Positions 44,314-53,836 of a stretch of 64,000 nucleotides of DNA are shown one piece after another. Source of the stretch: Gimesia fumaroli. Lineage in GTDB: Bacteria; Planctomycetota; Planctomycetia; Planctomycetales; Planctomycetaceae. Both the position numbers and the translations under genes were made by a program. The stretch covers positions 7,640,374 through 7,704,373 of the forward strand of contig NZ_CP037452.1 of NCBI RefSeq assembly GCF_007754425.1, written 5' to 3'. Every line of letters starts with the position of its first letter. Position 1 is the first letter of the stretch. The notes below the pieces were generated by a model. It was not told where the DNA came from, ran no database searches, and saw nothing but the letters and a program-made list of their open reading frames with translations.

Positions 44314-46264
44314 GCAGGATAAAAACAACTCGTTTCTGGCAGTCCGTGTGATCAAACACAGTTGGAAGCGGAACGTACGCACCTCGCGCTCAGGTATCTC
44401 TTTGATTCTGGTGATGTTTGCCTTAAGCATGTCTTTGGTTTTAACGTATTCCTTTATTCAAACTCAAAGTGTACTGACACAGATTTCCGAAAATGGCGCA
44501 CGCCGCGACCTGGCGATGAACGCTGCCCGCGCAGGCATGAACGACGCACTCAATCGCCTGAATACGCTTGAGTGGGGGGGAGTCAATGATCAATATCTCC
44601 GCGAATTTCAATCCGACTCTGATGGAACCAGTACTTATAATATCTCGTTTCAAGCGCCCAATGATTCGCTCAATTCGGTCCTGGAACTGGAAGTGCATTC
44701 GTTGGGTGTCTGGACGTCTGCAGAAAATAACAATCTGCGATCCGAATATCAGATTACGGCAAAAGTACAGCTCGTACCTCGCCTGAAAGATAGAGCCATT
44801 TTACCTGGTGACTCTGCCAGCGCGACCGATCAGGCCACCAATCCAGGGGATTATGATGAAATCAGTCAATATGCCCTCTTTGCCGAAGAAGGACGCGACT
44901 CACTTATTCTTGATCCCTGTGACCGTATTGATGGCAATCTCTGGTTAAATGATGAGCTGGTTTTATATGAAGATCCCAATTGGAATTCATCTGTCCGCAG
45001 TATATTTCTGCAGGATCTGGGGAACCGCCTGGTGACATTCCCCGATGGTTCTACGAGTCTGTCCGATGCCAGCCTTCAATATCCGCATCCGATCGCGGGT
45101 AACATTACGTTTTATCATTCTCCTTCTTCGTCCATTCAGCAGGATCTGGCTGATCTGAAAATCAACTGGTCAATGACTGTGGAAAAGCCCGCTATTCCGT
45201 CTTCGGATACATCAAAGTTTTCGACCTATCAGCTTTATGCTGGCGGGCCGGAATATCAGGCTGTTTCGGTTAGCTCCTCTTTATACAACGAGACATTAAG
45301 GCCCACACCGGAAAATCCTCTGGGAATTTTTTATCGAAATGGCAGCATCAATATTTTTGATAACGTTGTCATTCAGGGAACACTGATCGCAAAAAACAAG
45401 ATTTTCTTTCGAGGAAAGGGCATTCATCTCACCGCATTCAACTGGAAAGATGCCACAGGCGAACCACTGGTTTCGGACGCAGATCGGTGGCCGCGGCTGC
45501 CAACAGTAATTGCCGACGATATTGACTTCGAACGAGATACACAAACTACGATCGAAGGCGCTGTTGTCTGTCATGATGATCTGAGTGGCGCCGGCGGTTC
45601 TGTCGATTTCCCTGGAGTGTCAGTGATCCAGCTGACGGGAACTGCCACAGCAACTTCCATCGAACAACCCTATAGCACAATCACGCTGAATGAATTCCGA
45701 ATACTGGATAGCCTGACTGCTAATGGTAATTATGCGATCTGGTTGAACACAACTGGAATGAACCAGACAGGTGCGACCGGAAGCTGGTATCCGATTGTGG
45801 GAGTCGACAGCCAGAACCAGCAATTAACTGTTCGAGGCGAAATTGATCATGTCGTGGCCACGGGTTATCTAATCAAACGGCATAAACGAGCATTAACACA
45901 AATACGCGGACCCGTTTGTGCAGAAACTTATAATTTCAACCGCTTGAATGAATGGGTGCTTTCGACTTCGCTTTGGAACGATCGTAAAAACACCTGGGAA
46001 ATTGAAAACGATTTAAGGACGCTGCTGGGGATAGACTTACTGGGATTCAGCGAATGGCTGGCAGACCCGCTGAATTTTCCTGGCTGGAGCTCCTATTACC
46101 AGTTCTTCGGTTTAGATCTGGAACCTACATTACACATACAGCATCTGAAAGATCAGGAATACCGTTGGGAACCGCCTCTGTTTCAACCTTATGACGGCGG
46201 CGATGCCAACAGCGAATACGCGGGCTATCGCTGGTCTCTGATTGACTGGAAAGAAATTCCCTAA
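44297..46264 (+). CDS. PilX-like minor pilin or membrane protein, 655 residues
   Basis: The N-terminal region has a basic leader, then SGISLILVMFALSMSLVLTY and SQISE-like residues up to ARRDLAMNAARAGMNDALNR. This is the pattern of PilX_N/GspK-type minor pilins, whose helix is anchored in the membrane. The remaining about 570 residues are unusually long for PilX. They hold extracellular-looking beta segments (NTLEWGGVNDQYL, DPCDRIDGNLWLNDE, VVIQGTLIAKNKIFF). CGAGGTATT precedes the ATG at 44297; the frame upstream to 44246 is less likely. It may form the tip or an adhesive part of the pilus. Confidence 0.75.
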   Translation: MHMHLKQDKNNSFLAVRVIKHSWKRNVRTSRSGISLILVMFALSMSLVLTYSFIQTQSVLTQISENGARRDLAMNAARAGMNDALNRLNTLEWGGVNDQYLREFQSDSDGTSTYNISFQAPNDSLNSVLELEVHSLGVWTSAENNNLRSEYQITAKVQLVPRLKDRAILPGDSASATDQATNPGDYDEISQYALFAEEGRDSLILDPCDRIDGNLWLNDELVLYEDPNWNSSVRSIFLQDLGNRLVTFPDGSTSLSDASLQYPHPIAGNITFYHSPSSSIQQDLADLKINWSMTVEKPAIPSSDTSKFSTYQLYAGGPEYQAVSVSSSLYNETLRPTPENPLGIFYRNGSINIFDNVVIQGTLIAKNKIFFRGKGIHLTAFNWKDATGEPLVSDADRWPRLPTVIADDIDFERDTQTTIEGAVVCHDDLSGAGGSVDFPGVSVIQLTGTATATSIEQPYSTITLNEFRILDSLTANGNYAIWLNTTGMNQTGATGSWYPIVGVDSQNQQLTVRGEIDHVVATGYLIKRHKRALTQIRGPVCAETYNFNRLNEWVLSTSLWNDRKNTWEIENDLRTLLGIDLLGFSEWLADPLNFPGWSSYYQFFGLDLEPTLHIQHLKDQEYRWEPPLFQPYDGGDANSEYAGYRWSLIDWKEIP

Positions 46265-46281
46265 ATCCTTACTGGAAGCAA

Positions 46282-46932
46282 ATGCAAAAATTTGAGCGAC
46301 ATGACCGGGACAGCAGCAGGCTTTCTTCGAGGCGAAGAACACCGGGAATTGTGCTGCGCACCAGACAGCAAGATCAAAAGAACCGGCGCGGCTTCACTCT
46401 GATCGAAATGCTGATTGTCATAATGCTGATTGCGATTCTGGTTTCTGTCTCTTTAATTTCGACGGATACCAGTAGATCAATGTCACTGGATGCTACGGCC
46501 CGCATGCTGGTCTCTGACCTCCGGCTGGCCCGTAACTACGCCATAAAATTCAATACCAAATATAAGGTCATTTTTGACCTGGATGAACAGTCCTATGAAG
46601 TTCAACATTCTGGCAGCGGCACCTTACCTGTTCCGAAAGATAATCTGGCAGGCAGCAGGGTTGATTCAGATAAATATATCAAACGCCTACGCAGTGATTC
46701 ACTGAATCTGCCGGACCAGGTTGTGATCAGACAGATCAATCTGAAAACATCACTGTCTGATGTAACAGAACTGGAATTTGGCCCGATGGGCGGCACAGGG
46801 CCAACCCGGAATGAGGATACTGTTCTAATCTTGTCGACAGCAAGAAATGGAACCACGTTTATTATTCCCATTACAGTCTCCTGGGTTACCGGCCAGGCAT
46901 GGGTGGAAGAAATACAGACTTTAAATAACTGA
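46282..46932 (+). CDS. GspH/FimT-type pseudopilin
   Basis: A 216-residue prepilin with an unusually long basic leader (about 37 residues, rich in Arg) before the peptidase site. The helix FTLIEMLIVIMLIAILVSVS follows, with Glu at the +5 position. The globular part starts with the family pattern DATARMLVSDLRLARNYAIK. Family members are minor pseudopilins of type II secretion and type IV pili. It follows the previous gene by 17 bases. Confidence 0.88.
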   Translation: MQKFERHDRDSSRLSSRRRTPGIVLRTRQQDQKNRRGFTLIEMLIVIMLIAILVSVSLISTDTSRSMSLDATARMLVSDLRLARNYAIKFNTKYKVIFDLDEQSYEVQHSGSGTLPVPKDNLAGSRVDSDKYIKRLRSDSLNLPDQVVIRQINLKTSLSDVTELEFGPMGGTGPTRNEDTVLILSTARNGTTFIIPITVSWVTGQAWVEEIQTLNN

Positions 46933-46963
46933 TTAAGCAAACTTATCAACCAGAAATACGATC

Positions 46964-48037
46964 ATGATTTCTATACAACGTTCACAATATAGTCCTATCG
47001 GTTTACAGCTCGGACCCAGTTCTGCCACGCTGGTCCAGTTGACAGGACCGCGCCATAATCGCGTCGTGCACGCAATTGCCCAGGAACATTTTGATCTTGA
47101 TGAAAATAGTTCGCTGGAAGAGCGAGATGCAAAAATCGCATCAGAACTTCGTCGGATCCTATCTGACCATCACTTTAAAGGACGGCGGGTTATCAGTTGT
47201 CTGGGCTCTCAGGAATTATTCATTCAGAATGTCCGGCTACCACAGTTGCCGGCGGAAGAAATTCCCAAAGTTGTCGCTTGGGAAGCGGAAGAGAGACTAC
47301 CTTATCCGGTCGCTGATGCAGAAATTCGGCACTTACCAGCGGGACAGGTTCGTCAGGAATCAAATACTAAACAGGAAGTAATTCTACTTGCTTGCCATAA
47401 TGGTATTCTGGAACGGCATCTGAACCTGCTGGAACAGGCTGGACTGACCGCCGTTGCCATCGACGTTGAGCCATCGGCCACATTGCGTTGTTTTCATGAC
47501 GCTTCTGAAGTGACACAGACGAATTCTGCCAGTTGCTACCTGAATTTTGGCGATGCTGCAACAACTGTCATTTTCGCAGATCAACAGAACGTACTGTTCC
47601 TCAAATATATTATGCAGGGCAGTGACCACCTCGATCGTGCTGTAGCCGACAATCTGGATTTACCTTTGAAAGAAGCAATCCGCCTACGAAAAATTGTGAC
47701 TAATTCGCCAACACTGGATGCCAGTGATGAACTACATCGTTCGGTCATTGATTCCATCCGTTCCATACTGGAATCAATCAGTACGGAAGTCGAAAACTGT
47801 CTACGGTATTACAAGGTAACATTTCGCGGGAAAAAACTGGATCAGCTGATTGTCACGGGAAATGAATCCAGTCCCTGGCTGATCGATTTCCTGTCAGAAC
47901 GCTTAAACACCGAATGCAAGATGGGAAATCCATTTGAAAGTCTGAAACGCTGGCCGACTTCCACGTCTTTATTAGAACGTCCCGGCCGCTGGACGACTGC
48001 GATGGGATTGGCCATGAAAGAGAAAATAGACCGCTAA
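46964..48037 (+). CDS. pilM: Type IV pilus assembly protein PilM
   Basis: PilM is an actin-like cytoplasmic ATP-binding protein that recruits PilN to the inner membrane. The 357-residue protein begins MISIQRSQYSPIGLQLGPSS, like other PilM proteins. It has the actin-like phosphate segments (CYLNFGDAATTVIFADQQNV) and YIMQGSDHLDRAVADNLDLP, typical of the family. The PilN-like gene follows 11 bases later, the canonical order. The C-terminal part has ENCLRYYKVTFRGKKLDQLI, the subdomain IIB region. Confidence 0.9.
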   Translation: MISIQRSQYSPIGLQLGPSSATLVQLTGPRHNRVVHAIAQEHFDLDENSSLEERDAKIASELRRILSDHHFKGRRVISCLGSQELFIQNVRLPQLPAEEIPKVVAWEAEERLPYPVADAEIRHLPAGQVRQESNTKQEVILLACHNGILERHLNLLEQAGLTAVAIDVEPSATLRCFHDASEVTQTNSASCYLNFGDAATTVIFADQQNVLFLKYIMQGSDHLDRAVADNLDLPLKEAIRLRKIVTNSPTLDASDELHRSVIDSIRSILESISTEVENCLRYYKVTFRGKKLDQLIVTGNESSPWLIDFLSERLNTECKMGNPFESLKRWPTSTSLLERPGRWTTAMGLAMKEKIDR

Positions 48038-48047
48038 GGATAGAACA

Positions 48048-48785
48048 ATGATACCTGAAATAGATTTTTTACCAGCCAGTTATCGCGAAGTGCGTAGGCG
48101 ACACCGGAATCGTATCTGGCGGCGTACGATCGTTGTAATTTTTCTTACATTGGTCACGTTAGGCACGTTTCGGCAAAGAGAAATTCAGCATGAACTCCAG
48201 GCGAAAAAGAAAACTCTGGAGGACCGTATGCTGATGATGAATCAGCAACTGGAAGATCCGGCTCAACTGACTCAAAAAATCAAACAGGCTGAGATCCGTG
48301 CCAATTTACTGGCGGGGCTCCAACTGGATGAATCTCCAGCACAGGTTTTGAACTTCATCAGTTCCACCCTACCGAAATATGTTTCATTGAATGAATTCCA
48401 GTTCCTGTTTGAAAAAGTCTTTGATCGAACTCAATCGCCGGGCAAAAAGATCACAGAAAAAGCACTCGAAAAAACACTTCCGGAACAGATCGATTTAGAA
48501 AATCTGCAAAGTTTGCATACACAGGAAAACCTCGTCATTAACGTGCAGGGAATTTCTCCCGACCATCTTTCCATTTCCAACTATATGTCCAACCTGGATC
48601 AGATGGGAATGTTCAAGGAAATTGATCTGATTCAATCAAACGAGACCATCTTTGAGGGTCAGCCTATGCGGGCATTTCGATTGAGAATGGTCGTGAATGC
48701 GCCGGGGACGTATCTTCCCAAGGTGACTCATCAAAGCTCAGCAGGATTAGCTCACTCCATCACAGGAGGATTCAACAATGAATGA
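48048..48785 (+). CDS. pilN: PilN-like inner membrane alignment protein
   Basis: A 245-residue protein with a short cytoplasmic N-terminus beginning MIPEIDFLPASYREVRRR, the type of segment that binds PilM. A membrane helix (TIVVIFLTLVTLGTF, about 27-41) and a periplasmic coiled coil (ELQAKKKTLEDRMLMMNQQL) follow, then a small ferredoxin-like domain. PilN joins PilO to align the inner and outer membrane parts of the machine. It overlaps pilO by eight bases. Confidence 0.88.
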   Translation: MIPEIDFLPASYREVRRRHRNRIWRRTIVVIFLTLVTLGTFRQREIQHELQAKKKTLEDRMLMMNQQLEDPAQLTQKIKQAEIRANLLAGLQLDESPAQVLNFISSTLPKYVSLNEFQFLFEKVFDRTQSPGKKITEKALEKTLPEQIDLENLQSLHTQENLVINVQGISPDHLSISNYMSNLDQMGMFKEIDLIQSNETIFEGQPMRAFRLRMVVNAPGTYLPKVTHQSSAGLAHSITGGFNNE

Positions 48786-49386
48786 AAAATTACGCCGTGA
48801 TAGCTTAATCACCATTATTGGACTTTCGATAGTCGTCGCCTTGTTTACGTTTGTGGTATATCTGCCTGGACTTAAAAATAAACAGGAACTGAATAAAGAG
48901 ATTTCCGCGATCCAGCAATCCATTTCCGAAATCCCTGCAAAAGTCAAACAGCTGGAAACACTTCATCAGGAGCTGAAACAACGACAGTCGTTCATCCAAC
49001 GGCTCAGTCAGAGAATCCCCGCAGACAGAGACACACATCAGGTTCTACAACGAGTCGCATTACTGGCAAAAAAGGCTGATCTCACCGTGAATGAATTGAA
49101 CCCGGGAGACACAGTGAAGCATGAGACATATCTTCAACAACCGTTTCAATTGAGTATTTCCGGTCCTTACTCAGGTTTGGTTGATTTCTTAAATGGCCTG
49201 GACAAAGAAGAACGTTTGTTTACCATATCTAGTGTAACCCTCACAAAACAAGATGAGCAGCCTGAGGGGTTTATCAGAGGAACTATCGGCCTGTCAGTTT
49301 ACGTATTTCGCGACAACCAGAGGGATTTTTCTGATTTTACCGAGAATAAGGTTAGCAACGCGCTAATTTCAGCCGATAAGAGATAA
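48778..49386 (+). CDS. pilO: PilO-like inner membrane alignment protein
   Basis: A 202-residue protein with one N-terminal membrane helix (ITIIGLSIVVALFTFVVYLP). A periplasmic coiled coil (KEISAIQQSISEIPAKVKQL) and a compact C-terminal domain follow; the latter has LTVNELNPGDTVKHETYLQ and FNGLDKEER-like segments. PilO forms dimers with PilN and contacts PilP. Its start overlaps the end of pilN, showing translational coupling. Confidence 0.88.
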   Translation: MNEKLRRDSLITIIGLSIVVALFTFVVYLPGLKNKQELNKEISAIQQSISEIPAKVKQLETLHQELKQRQSFIQRLSQRIPADRDTHQVLQRVALLAKKADLTVNELNPGDTVKHETYLQQPFQLSISGPYSGLVDFLNGLDKEERLFTISSVTLTKQDEQPEGFIRGTIGLSVYVFRDNQRDFSDFTENKVSNALISADKR

Positions 49387-49464
49387 GGACGCGCTCCGCT
49401 TCAAGTTTCTGGTTTGAATTTTTAATCTCATCCATTCGTATTTGTTTAAATTAGTGATCCACTC

Positions 49465-50121
49465 GTGAAATCATTCAGCGAACAATTATTACACGATTTA
49501 AGAGTCAGCTGGCAGAAAACTCTGCTGCTGGGGCTCTTATTCATGGTGGGATTGTATTTCTGGGTTCCTCCTCTGTACCGTGCCGTTAGAGGAACATCAA
49601 CTCCGACGATTGTTCCGGCAAAGATCAATCCGACGGTTGTTCCACAGCGTCCTCCGGTCGAAACAGAAATGAGTTTCACTCAAACTGAAGCACTGGATGA
49701 GCCACAGCACTCATGGGAAAAGTTTGATTCCCTGATGCAGACAGATCCCCTGGTTCAATCAGTTCAAATGGGAGCTGTCCAGAAAAACCCGTTCAAAGTC
49801 GATCGAGATCAGTTTTCTCCTCCGATCCTGTTTGCCGAAGAGCCACCTCAGCCCAAGCCTGACCGGGCAAAGGAAAAACCAAAAGAGGTTCCTCCTCTGC
49901 CAAGTGATATCGTATTGAAAACGACAATCATTGGAAAATACCGTAGAGCAGCGATTATCAATGATAAAATGTACTACGAAGGCAAATCGTTTGAGCACGA
50001 AAATGTGACCTACACGCTGGAACAAGTCGCAGCCCGCAATGTTATTCTGAAACAGGGCGAGCAGAAGTTTGAATTAAAAATTCAAAATGATCCTTCCGCA
50101 TTTATCAAATTTGCACAATAA
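49465..50121 (+). CDS. pilP: PilP-like pilus assembly protein
   Basis: A 218-residue protein starting at a GTG, with an N-terminal membrane helix (TLLLGLLFMVGLYFWVP) and a proline-rich linker. A small C-terminal beta domain follows, with TTIIGKYRRAAIINDKMYY and EHENVTYTLEQVAA. This domain resembles the PilP HR region that links PilN/PilO to the secretin. Typical PilP proteins are lipoproteins; here a membrane helix replaces the lipid anchor. Its place between pilO and the secretin gene supports the assignment. Confidence 0.72.
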   Translation: MKSFSEQLLHDLRVSWQKTLLLGLLFMVGLYFWVPPLYRAVRGTSTPTIVPAKINPTVVPQRPPVETEMSFTQTEALDEPQHSWEKFDSLMQTDPLVQSVQMGAVQKNPFKVDRDQFSPPILFAEEPPQPKPDRAKEKPKEVPPLPSDIVLKTTIIGKYRRAAIINDKMYYEGKSFEHENVTYTLEQVAARNVILKQGEQKFELKIQNDPSAFIKFAQ

Positions 50122-50181
50122 CAGTTCGCATCACTGGGCTCCTGAATATTGATTCGAACGATCACGGACGATGGTCGAAGC

Positions 50182-52539
50182 ATGAAAAGACAATTCTTTA
50201 TACCGGCATTCTGGGCAACACTGACAGGGCTGTCACTCTTGTTGATCGCCGCCATGACCAATATCAGTACGCCTGAATCTTTGTTTATTTCTCCACATCA
50301 TCAGACAATATCTCAGCCCGGAAACTCCTCAGAATCACAAGACCGAAACTCTCAACCTGTAGTGCTCAAGCAGCCAAGTCTTCGGGAAGCAGAACCTCAA
50401 TCAACAGAACATGGTGCTTCGAAAACCGTACAACAACAGCCAGTGGTCCGAGAATCAGCCATGCTGTCTGCGACGGCAGAGGCAAAAACAAAGTCACCCC
50501 AAAACAAACCCATTCGTTCACGAATCCTGTTTGAACCGGGAATCGAAATTTCCAGTGAATCCAAAACAAAGCCAAACCGCGCCATTCAATTTAACCTGGC
50601 TTCGGAGCCGGAATTGCCAATCGAAAATCAGAGATCATCCAAAATGGAAATGCGTTTGGCCAGTTTAACAAAACAGGTTGATCGACTGACCAATCTGCAG
50701 ATGCAGTCACAGCAGCAATCCAATCTAGAACTGGCACAGAATACAAACCGTCTGGAACAAGCCACAAAATTGCTGCAACAGATGCAGCAAACAAACCAGT
50801 TGCGAGACTTGGAAAAGAAACTGGATAGCCTGCAGAATAAACAGACTGAACCGGCTGCAGAGAAAGCAAAAGAACCCGTCAAAACTGAGACTTCACAAAC
50901 AGAATCTGTTGAAACAGAGAAATCCAGAACGAAACATCCTGTTCTGAAAGTGAGTCCCAATAAAGATTCCAGCGAAACATTTTCCCTGCAAATTCAGGAT
51001 GCGGAAATCATGCAGGTACTGGACATGCTTGGAGAACTTTCTGGAACGAATATTTTGACCGGGCAGGGCGTAGCTGGCACGATCACTGCCAATTTGAAAA
51101 ATGTTACCCCGGCTCAGGCCCTAGAAGCGATTTTGCGTTCGCGCGACCTCACGTCTGAAAAAGAAGGCGAATTCATTTACGTCATGACTCAGGCGCAGAT
51201 GGAGCAAAAAAAGAAATCCAATCGAAAAGTTGTCACCAAACTGTTTACCCCGTTTTATGTCAGCGCAAAAGAATTACAGACTTTGATCACCCCCATTCTG
51301 ACGGAGAACATTGGTGTCGTCTCGCTCACCACTCCCAGTGAAGTGGGTATCTCGCCCGATCCCACGAGCGCTGGCGGAGATGCCTTTGCACAAACAGACG
51401 CGATCCTGGTTCGCGATTACCCAGAAGTTCTAGAAGAAGTAGATCGTCTACTGGAAACGATGGACGTCCCCCCGATGCAAGTCGTGATTGAAGCCATGAT
51501 TATCAGCGTCCGACTGAGTGACGATATGCGGTTTGGCGTCAACTTTGCCATGCTGAGTGGAGACAATAAAAACCTGATCGTAGATGGCAATGGCCGGGTT
51601 TTAAATAATGCCAGCGGTTTTCCTGGTTCTGGAAGCTCGTCTATCGTACCTCCAACGGGACAATTCCTGGCTGATGTGGCAGGTTTGAAGTATGGATTTT
51701 TACATGGAGACATCAGCGGTTTCATCGAAGCGCTGGAAGATATCACGGAAACAAATCTGATTGCTTCGCCTCAGCTACGGGCATTAAACAAACAAAAAGC
51801 AGAACTAATTATCGGCGATCGTATCAGTTATTCCACGGTCACACAGAACGGGACGACTTCGATTCAGAATGTCAACTTTCTGGATTCGGGGATTGTGTTA
51901 AACATGCGACCCTTTATTACCCCCGATGGACAGATCCGGATGGAGATTCACCCGGAACGCAGTTCTGCAACGATTAATCCCCGAACTGAATTACCAGACT
52001 TACAGACCACCGAAGTAACAACAAACGTCATGGTGCATGATGGTCATACCGTCGTCATTGGTGGTCTGATTGAAGAACGGGCCTCGGATGCGAAAAATCA
52101 GGTCCCGTTTTTAGGGGCTATCCCTGTCATCGGAAATGCATTTCGGCAGAAGCGGGAAATCCTGGAACGAACTGAGTTGATCGTACTGATTACGCCGCGC
52201 ATCGTACGTCCTGAAATCGCCCAGGCAGAGGGAGAAACACTGGAATATCAGGAAGCAGAACGACTGGATGCATTTAAGAAAAACTTCCTGCCAATCAATC
52301 AGGTACGGATAGTCCAGGCACAGATCAAACAAGCCAAAAAGTACCTCCGCATCGGCAATTTGCCCAAAGCGAAACACCATATCAAGATCGCTGTTCGACT
52401 GGACAAGAATAATATTGAAGCAATCCAATTACAGAAATACATTAACGAAGCGTTGATCAATCGAAATCGCAGTATGATCGGCTTACCTCCGACTTCAGCT
52501 CCCGGCATGCATGTTCCGACTCTTGAAGGGAATCAGTAA
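50182..52539 (+). CDS. pilQ: Secretin PilQ / GspD family outer membrane channel
   Basis: PilQ forms the outer membrane pore for the pilus or secreted substrate. The 785-residue protein has a signal anchor (WATLTGLSLLLIAAM) and a low-complexity, Gln/Ser-rich region. A coiled coil (about 150-215) and a secretin N-domain (ILTGQGVAGTITANLKNVTP) follow, with N-terminal KH-like modules. The secretin core has VIEAMIISVRLSDDMRFGV, ITPDGQIRMEIHPERSS and HTVVIGGLIEERASDAKNQV. A helical C-terminal extension with TPR-like character (YLRIGNLPKAKHHIKIAVRL) is unusual. The ATG at 50182 is chosen over a TTG at 50149. Confidence 0.93.
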   Translation: MKRQFFIPAFWATLTGLSLLLIAAMTNISTPESLFISPHHQTISQPGNSSESQDRNSQPVVLKQPSLREAEPQSTEHGASKTVQQQPVVRESAMLSATAEAKTKSPQNKPIRSRILFEPGIEISSESKTKPNRAIQFNLASEPELPIENQRSSKMEMRLASLTKQVDRLTNLQMQSQQQSNLELAQNTNRLEQATKLLQQMQQTNQLRDLEKKLDSLQNKQTEPAAEKAKEPVKTETSQTESVETEKSRTKHPVLKVSPNKDSSETFSLQIQDAEIMQVLDMLGELSGTNILTGQGVAGTITANLKNVTPAQALEAILRSRDLTSEKEGEFIYVMTQAQMEQKKKSNRKVVTKLFTPFYVSAKELQTLITPILTENIGVVSLTTPSEVGISPDPTSAGGDAFAQTDAILVRDYPEVLEEVDRLLETMDVPPMQVVIEAMIISVRLSDDMRFGVNFAMLSGDNKNLIVDGNGRVLNNASGFPGSGSSSIVPPTGQFLADVAGLKYGFLHGDISGFIEALEDITETNLIASPQLRALNKQKAELIIGDRISYSTVTQNGTTSIQNVNFLDSGIVLNMRPFITPDGQIRMEIHPERSSATINPRTELPDLQTTEVTTNVMVHDGHTVVIGGLIEERASDAKNQVPFLGAIPVIGNAFRQKREILERTELIVLITPRIVRPEIAQAEGETLEYQEAERLDAFKKNFLPINQVRIVQAQIKQAKKYLRIGNLPKAKHHIKIAVRLDKNNIEAIQLQKYINEALINRNRSMIGLPPTSAPGMHVPTLEGNQ

Positions 52540-52540
52540 G

Positions 52541-53608
52541 ATGGCCCGGAATACTGCGATCCCGTTCATGCTTCTGAGCTGTGCAGCTTCTTTGGTTTGT
52601 TGTGGTTGCCAGTCCGTGCCGGTTTCGACTTTCGCATTTCTCACTCAGCAGCCTGCGAACGCTAAGCATTCTGAGACAGATCCTCCGTCTGTAGATCTGC
52701 TTGAAGAAAACGAGAGGACGTCTCCTTATCATCGGCAGGCAAATGAACTGGTACAACAGGCCGTCAATCATTATTCGAATGGGGAATTAAATCAGGCGAA
52801 AATTCTGCTGGCCTCAGCCCGGGAAATTGATCCTGGTCATATTGGAACCTTCGAGATCGAAGCACAGCTTTCATATGATATGGGCGATCGGAATCAATTC
52901 CTGCAATCACTGCGCGCGATTCGTGCGGCGAGTCCCAATGATTCACAAAAGCAGAGCGCTATTGGAACTCTGTTCTTTCAAGCTGGTCAGACTCAGGAAG
53001 GCATTGCCTGTCTGAAGCAGGCCATCGAATTAAAGCCTTACAATGAAAATTATGCTCTCAAACTGGCAGCTTTTTATGAACAAACCGGCAGGACAGAAGA
53101 AGCACAGCAAATTCTGTTGCGCGCGCTGCATACTTCACCTGGAAGCAAGCGGCTTCCGATTGCCTTAGGACGTGTCTGTGAATCCAATCAGCAGTGGAGC
53201 CAGGCCAGCATCTATTATGCAATGGTGGTCAATCATTTCCCCAAAAATCATGTCTGGCGAAAACACCGTGCCCGTTGCCTGTACCATGCAGGGAACTATT
53301 CAGCGGCATTTGAACAGTTCACCATCTGTCAGCAAAATGATCCGGAATCACTTTCCCTCTCTGAGATGATCGCATTCGGCGATGCTGCTCTGCGGTTGGG
53401 AGATCTGGAAACGGCGCAAGACCTGTTTGATGAAATTTCAGCGGTGCATCAGCACCAGTTGCTCCATGTAGAGATATTGCGCGGGTTATGTGCAATAAAC
53501 CGCGGTCAGAGCATCAGTGCAAAATCAATAATCGATACAGCCCGCAAAAAATGGCCTGCCGACCCCACATTATTAGAGGTAGCGGCCCTGGTCCCTGTAG
53601 AACAGTAA
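52541..53608 (+). CDS. TPR-repeat lipoprotein downstream of the secretin
   Basis: A 355-residue protein with a lipoprotein signal (LLSCAASLVCCGCQS). Several TPR units follow (for example AIGTLFFQAGQTQEGIACLK and YALKLAAFYEQTGRTEEAQQ). It resembles PilF/PilW-like pilotins that help the secretin reach the outer membrane. GAAGGGAATCAGTAAG precedes the ATG at 52541, one base after the secretin stop. Its position and lipid anchor fit a pilotin role, but this is inferred. Confidence 0.78.
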   Translation: MARNTAIPFMLLSCAASLVCCGCQSVPVSTFAFLTQQPANAKHSETDPPSVDLLEENERTSPYHRQANELVQQAVNHYSNGELNQAKILLASAREIDPGHIGTFEIEAQLSYDMGDRNQFLQSLRAIRAASPNDSQKQSAIGTLFFQAGQTQEGIACLKQAIELKPYNENYALKLAAFYEQTGRTEEAQQILLRALHTSPGSKRLPIALGRVCESNQQWSQASIYYAMVVNHFPKNHVWRKHRARCLYHAGNYSAAFEQFTICQQNDPESLSLSEMIAFGDAALRLGDLETAQDLFDEISAVHQHQLLHVEILRGLCAINRGQSISAKSIIDTARKKWPADPTLLEVAALVPVEQ

Positions 53609-53836
53609 AACCGCATCATTCCTACTAGGAGTGAACACACTTATACGGACCATTCCGCCGATTGCATTCTCTATTACGGAATTGGACAACCGGCATTTCG
53701 TAACCTAGATTTAAATAGTGAGATACCTCCAGATCTTCATTCTACGAGGCCTGTGAGGCGTGCTCTTAATCTGGAAGACGAAATTCGTTGTTTGTTTTTC
53801 AGTAGTGCTTAACGCCTACTGAGAAAGTAATCGGCT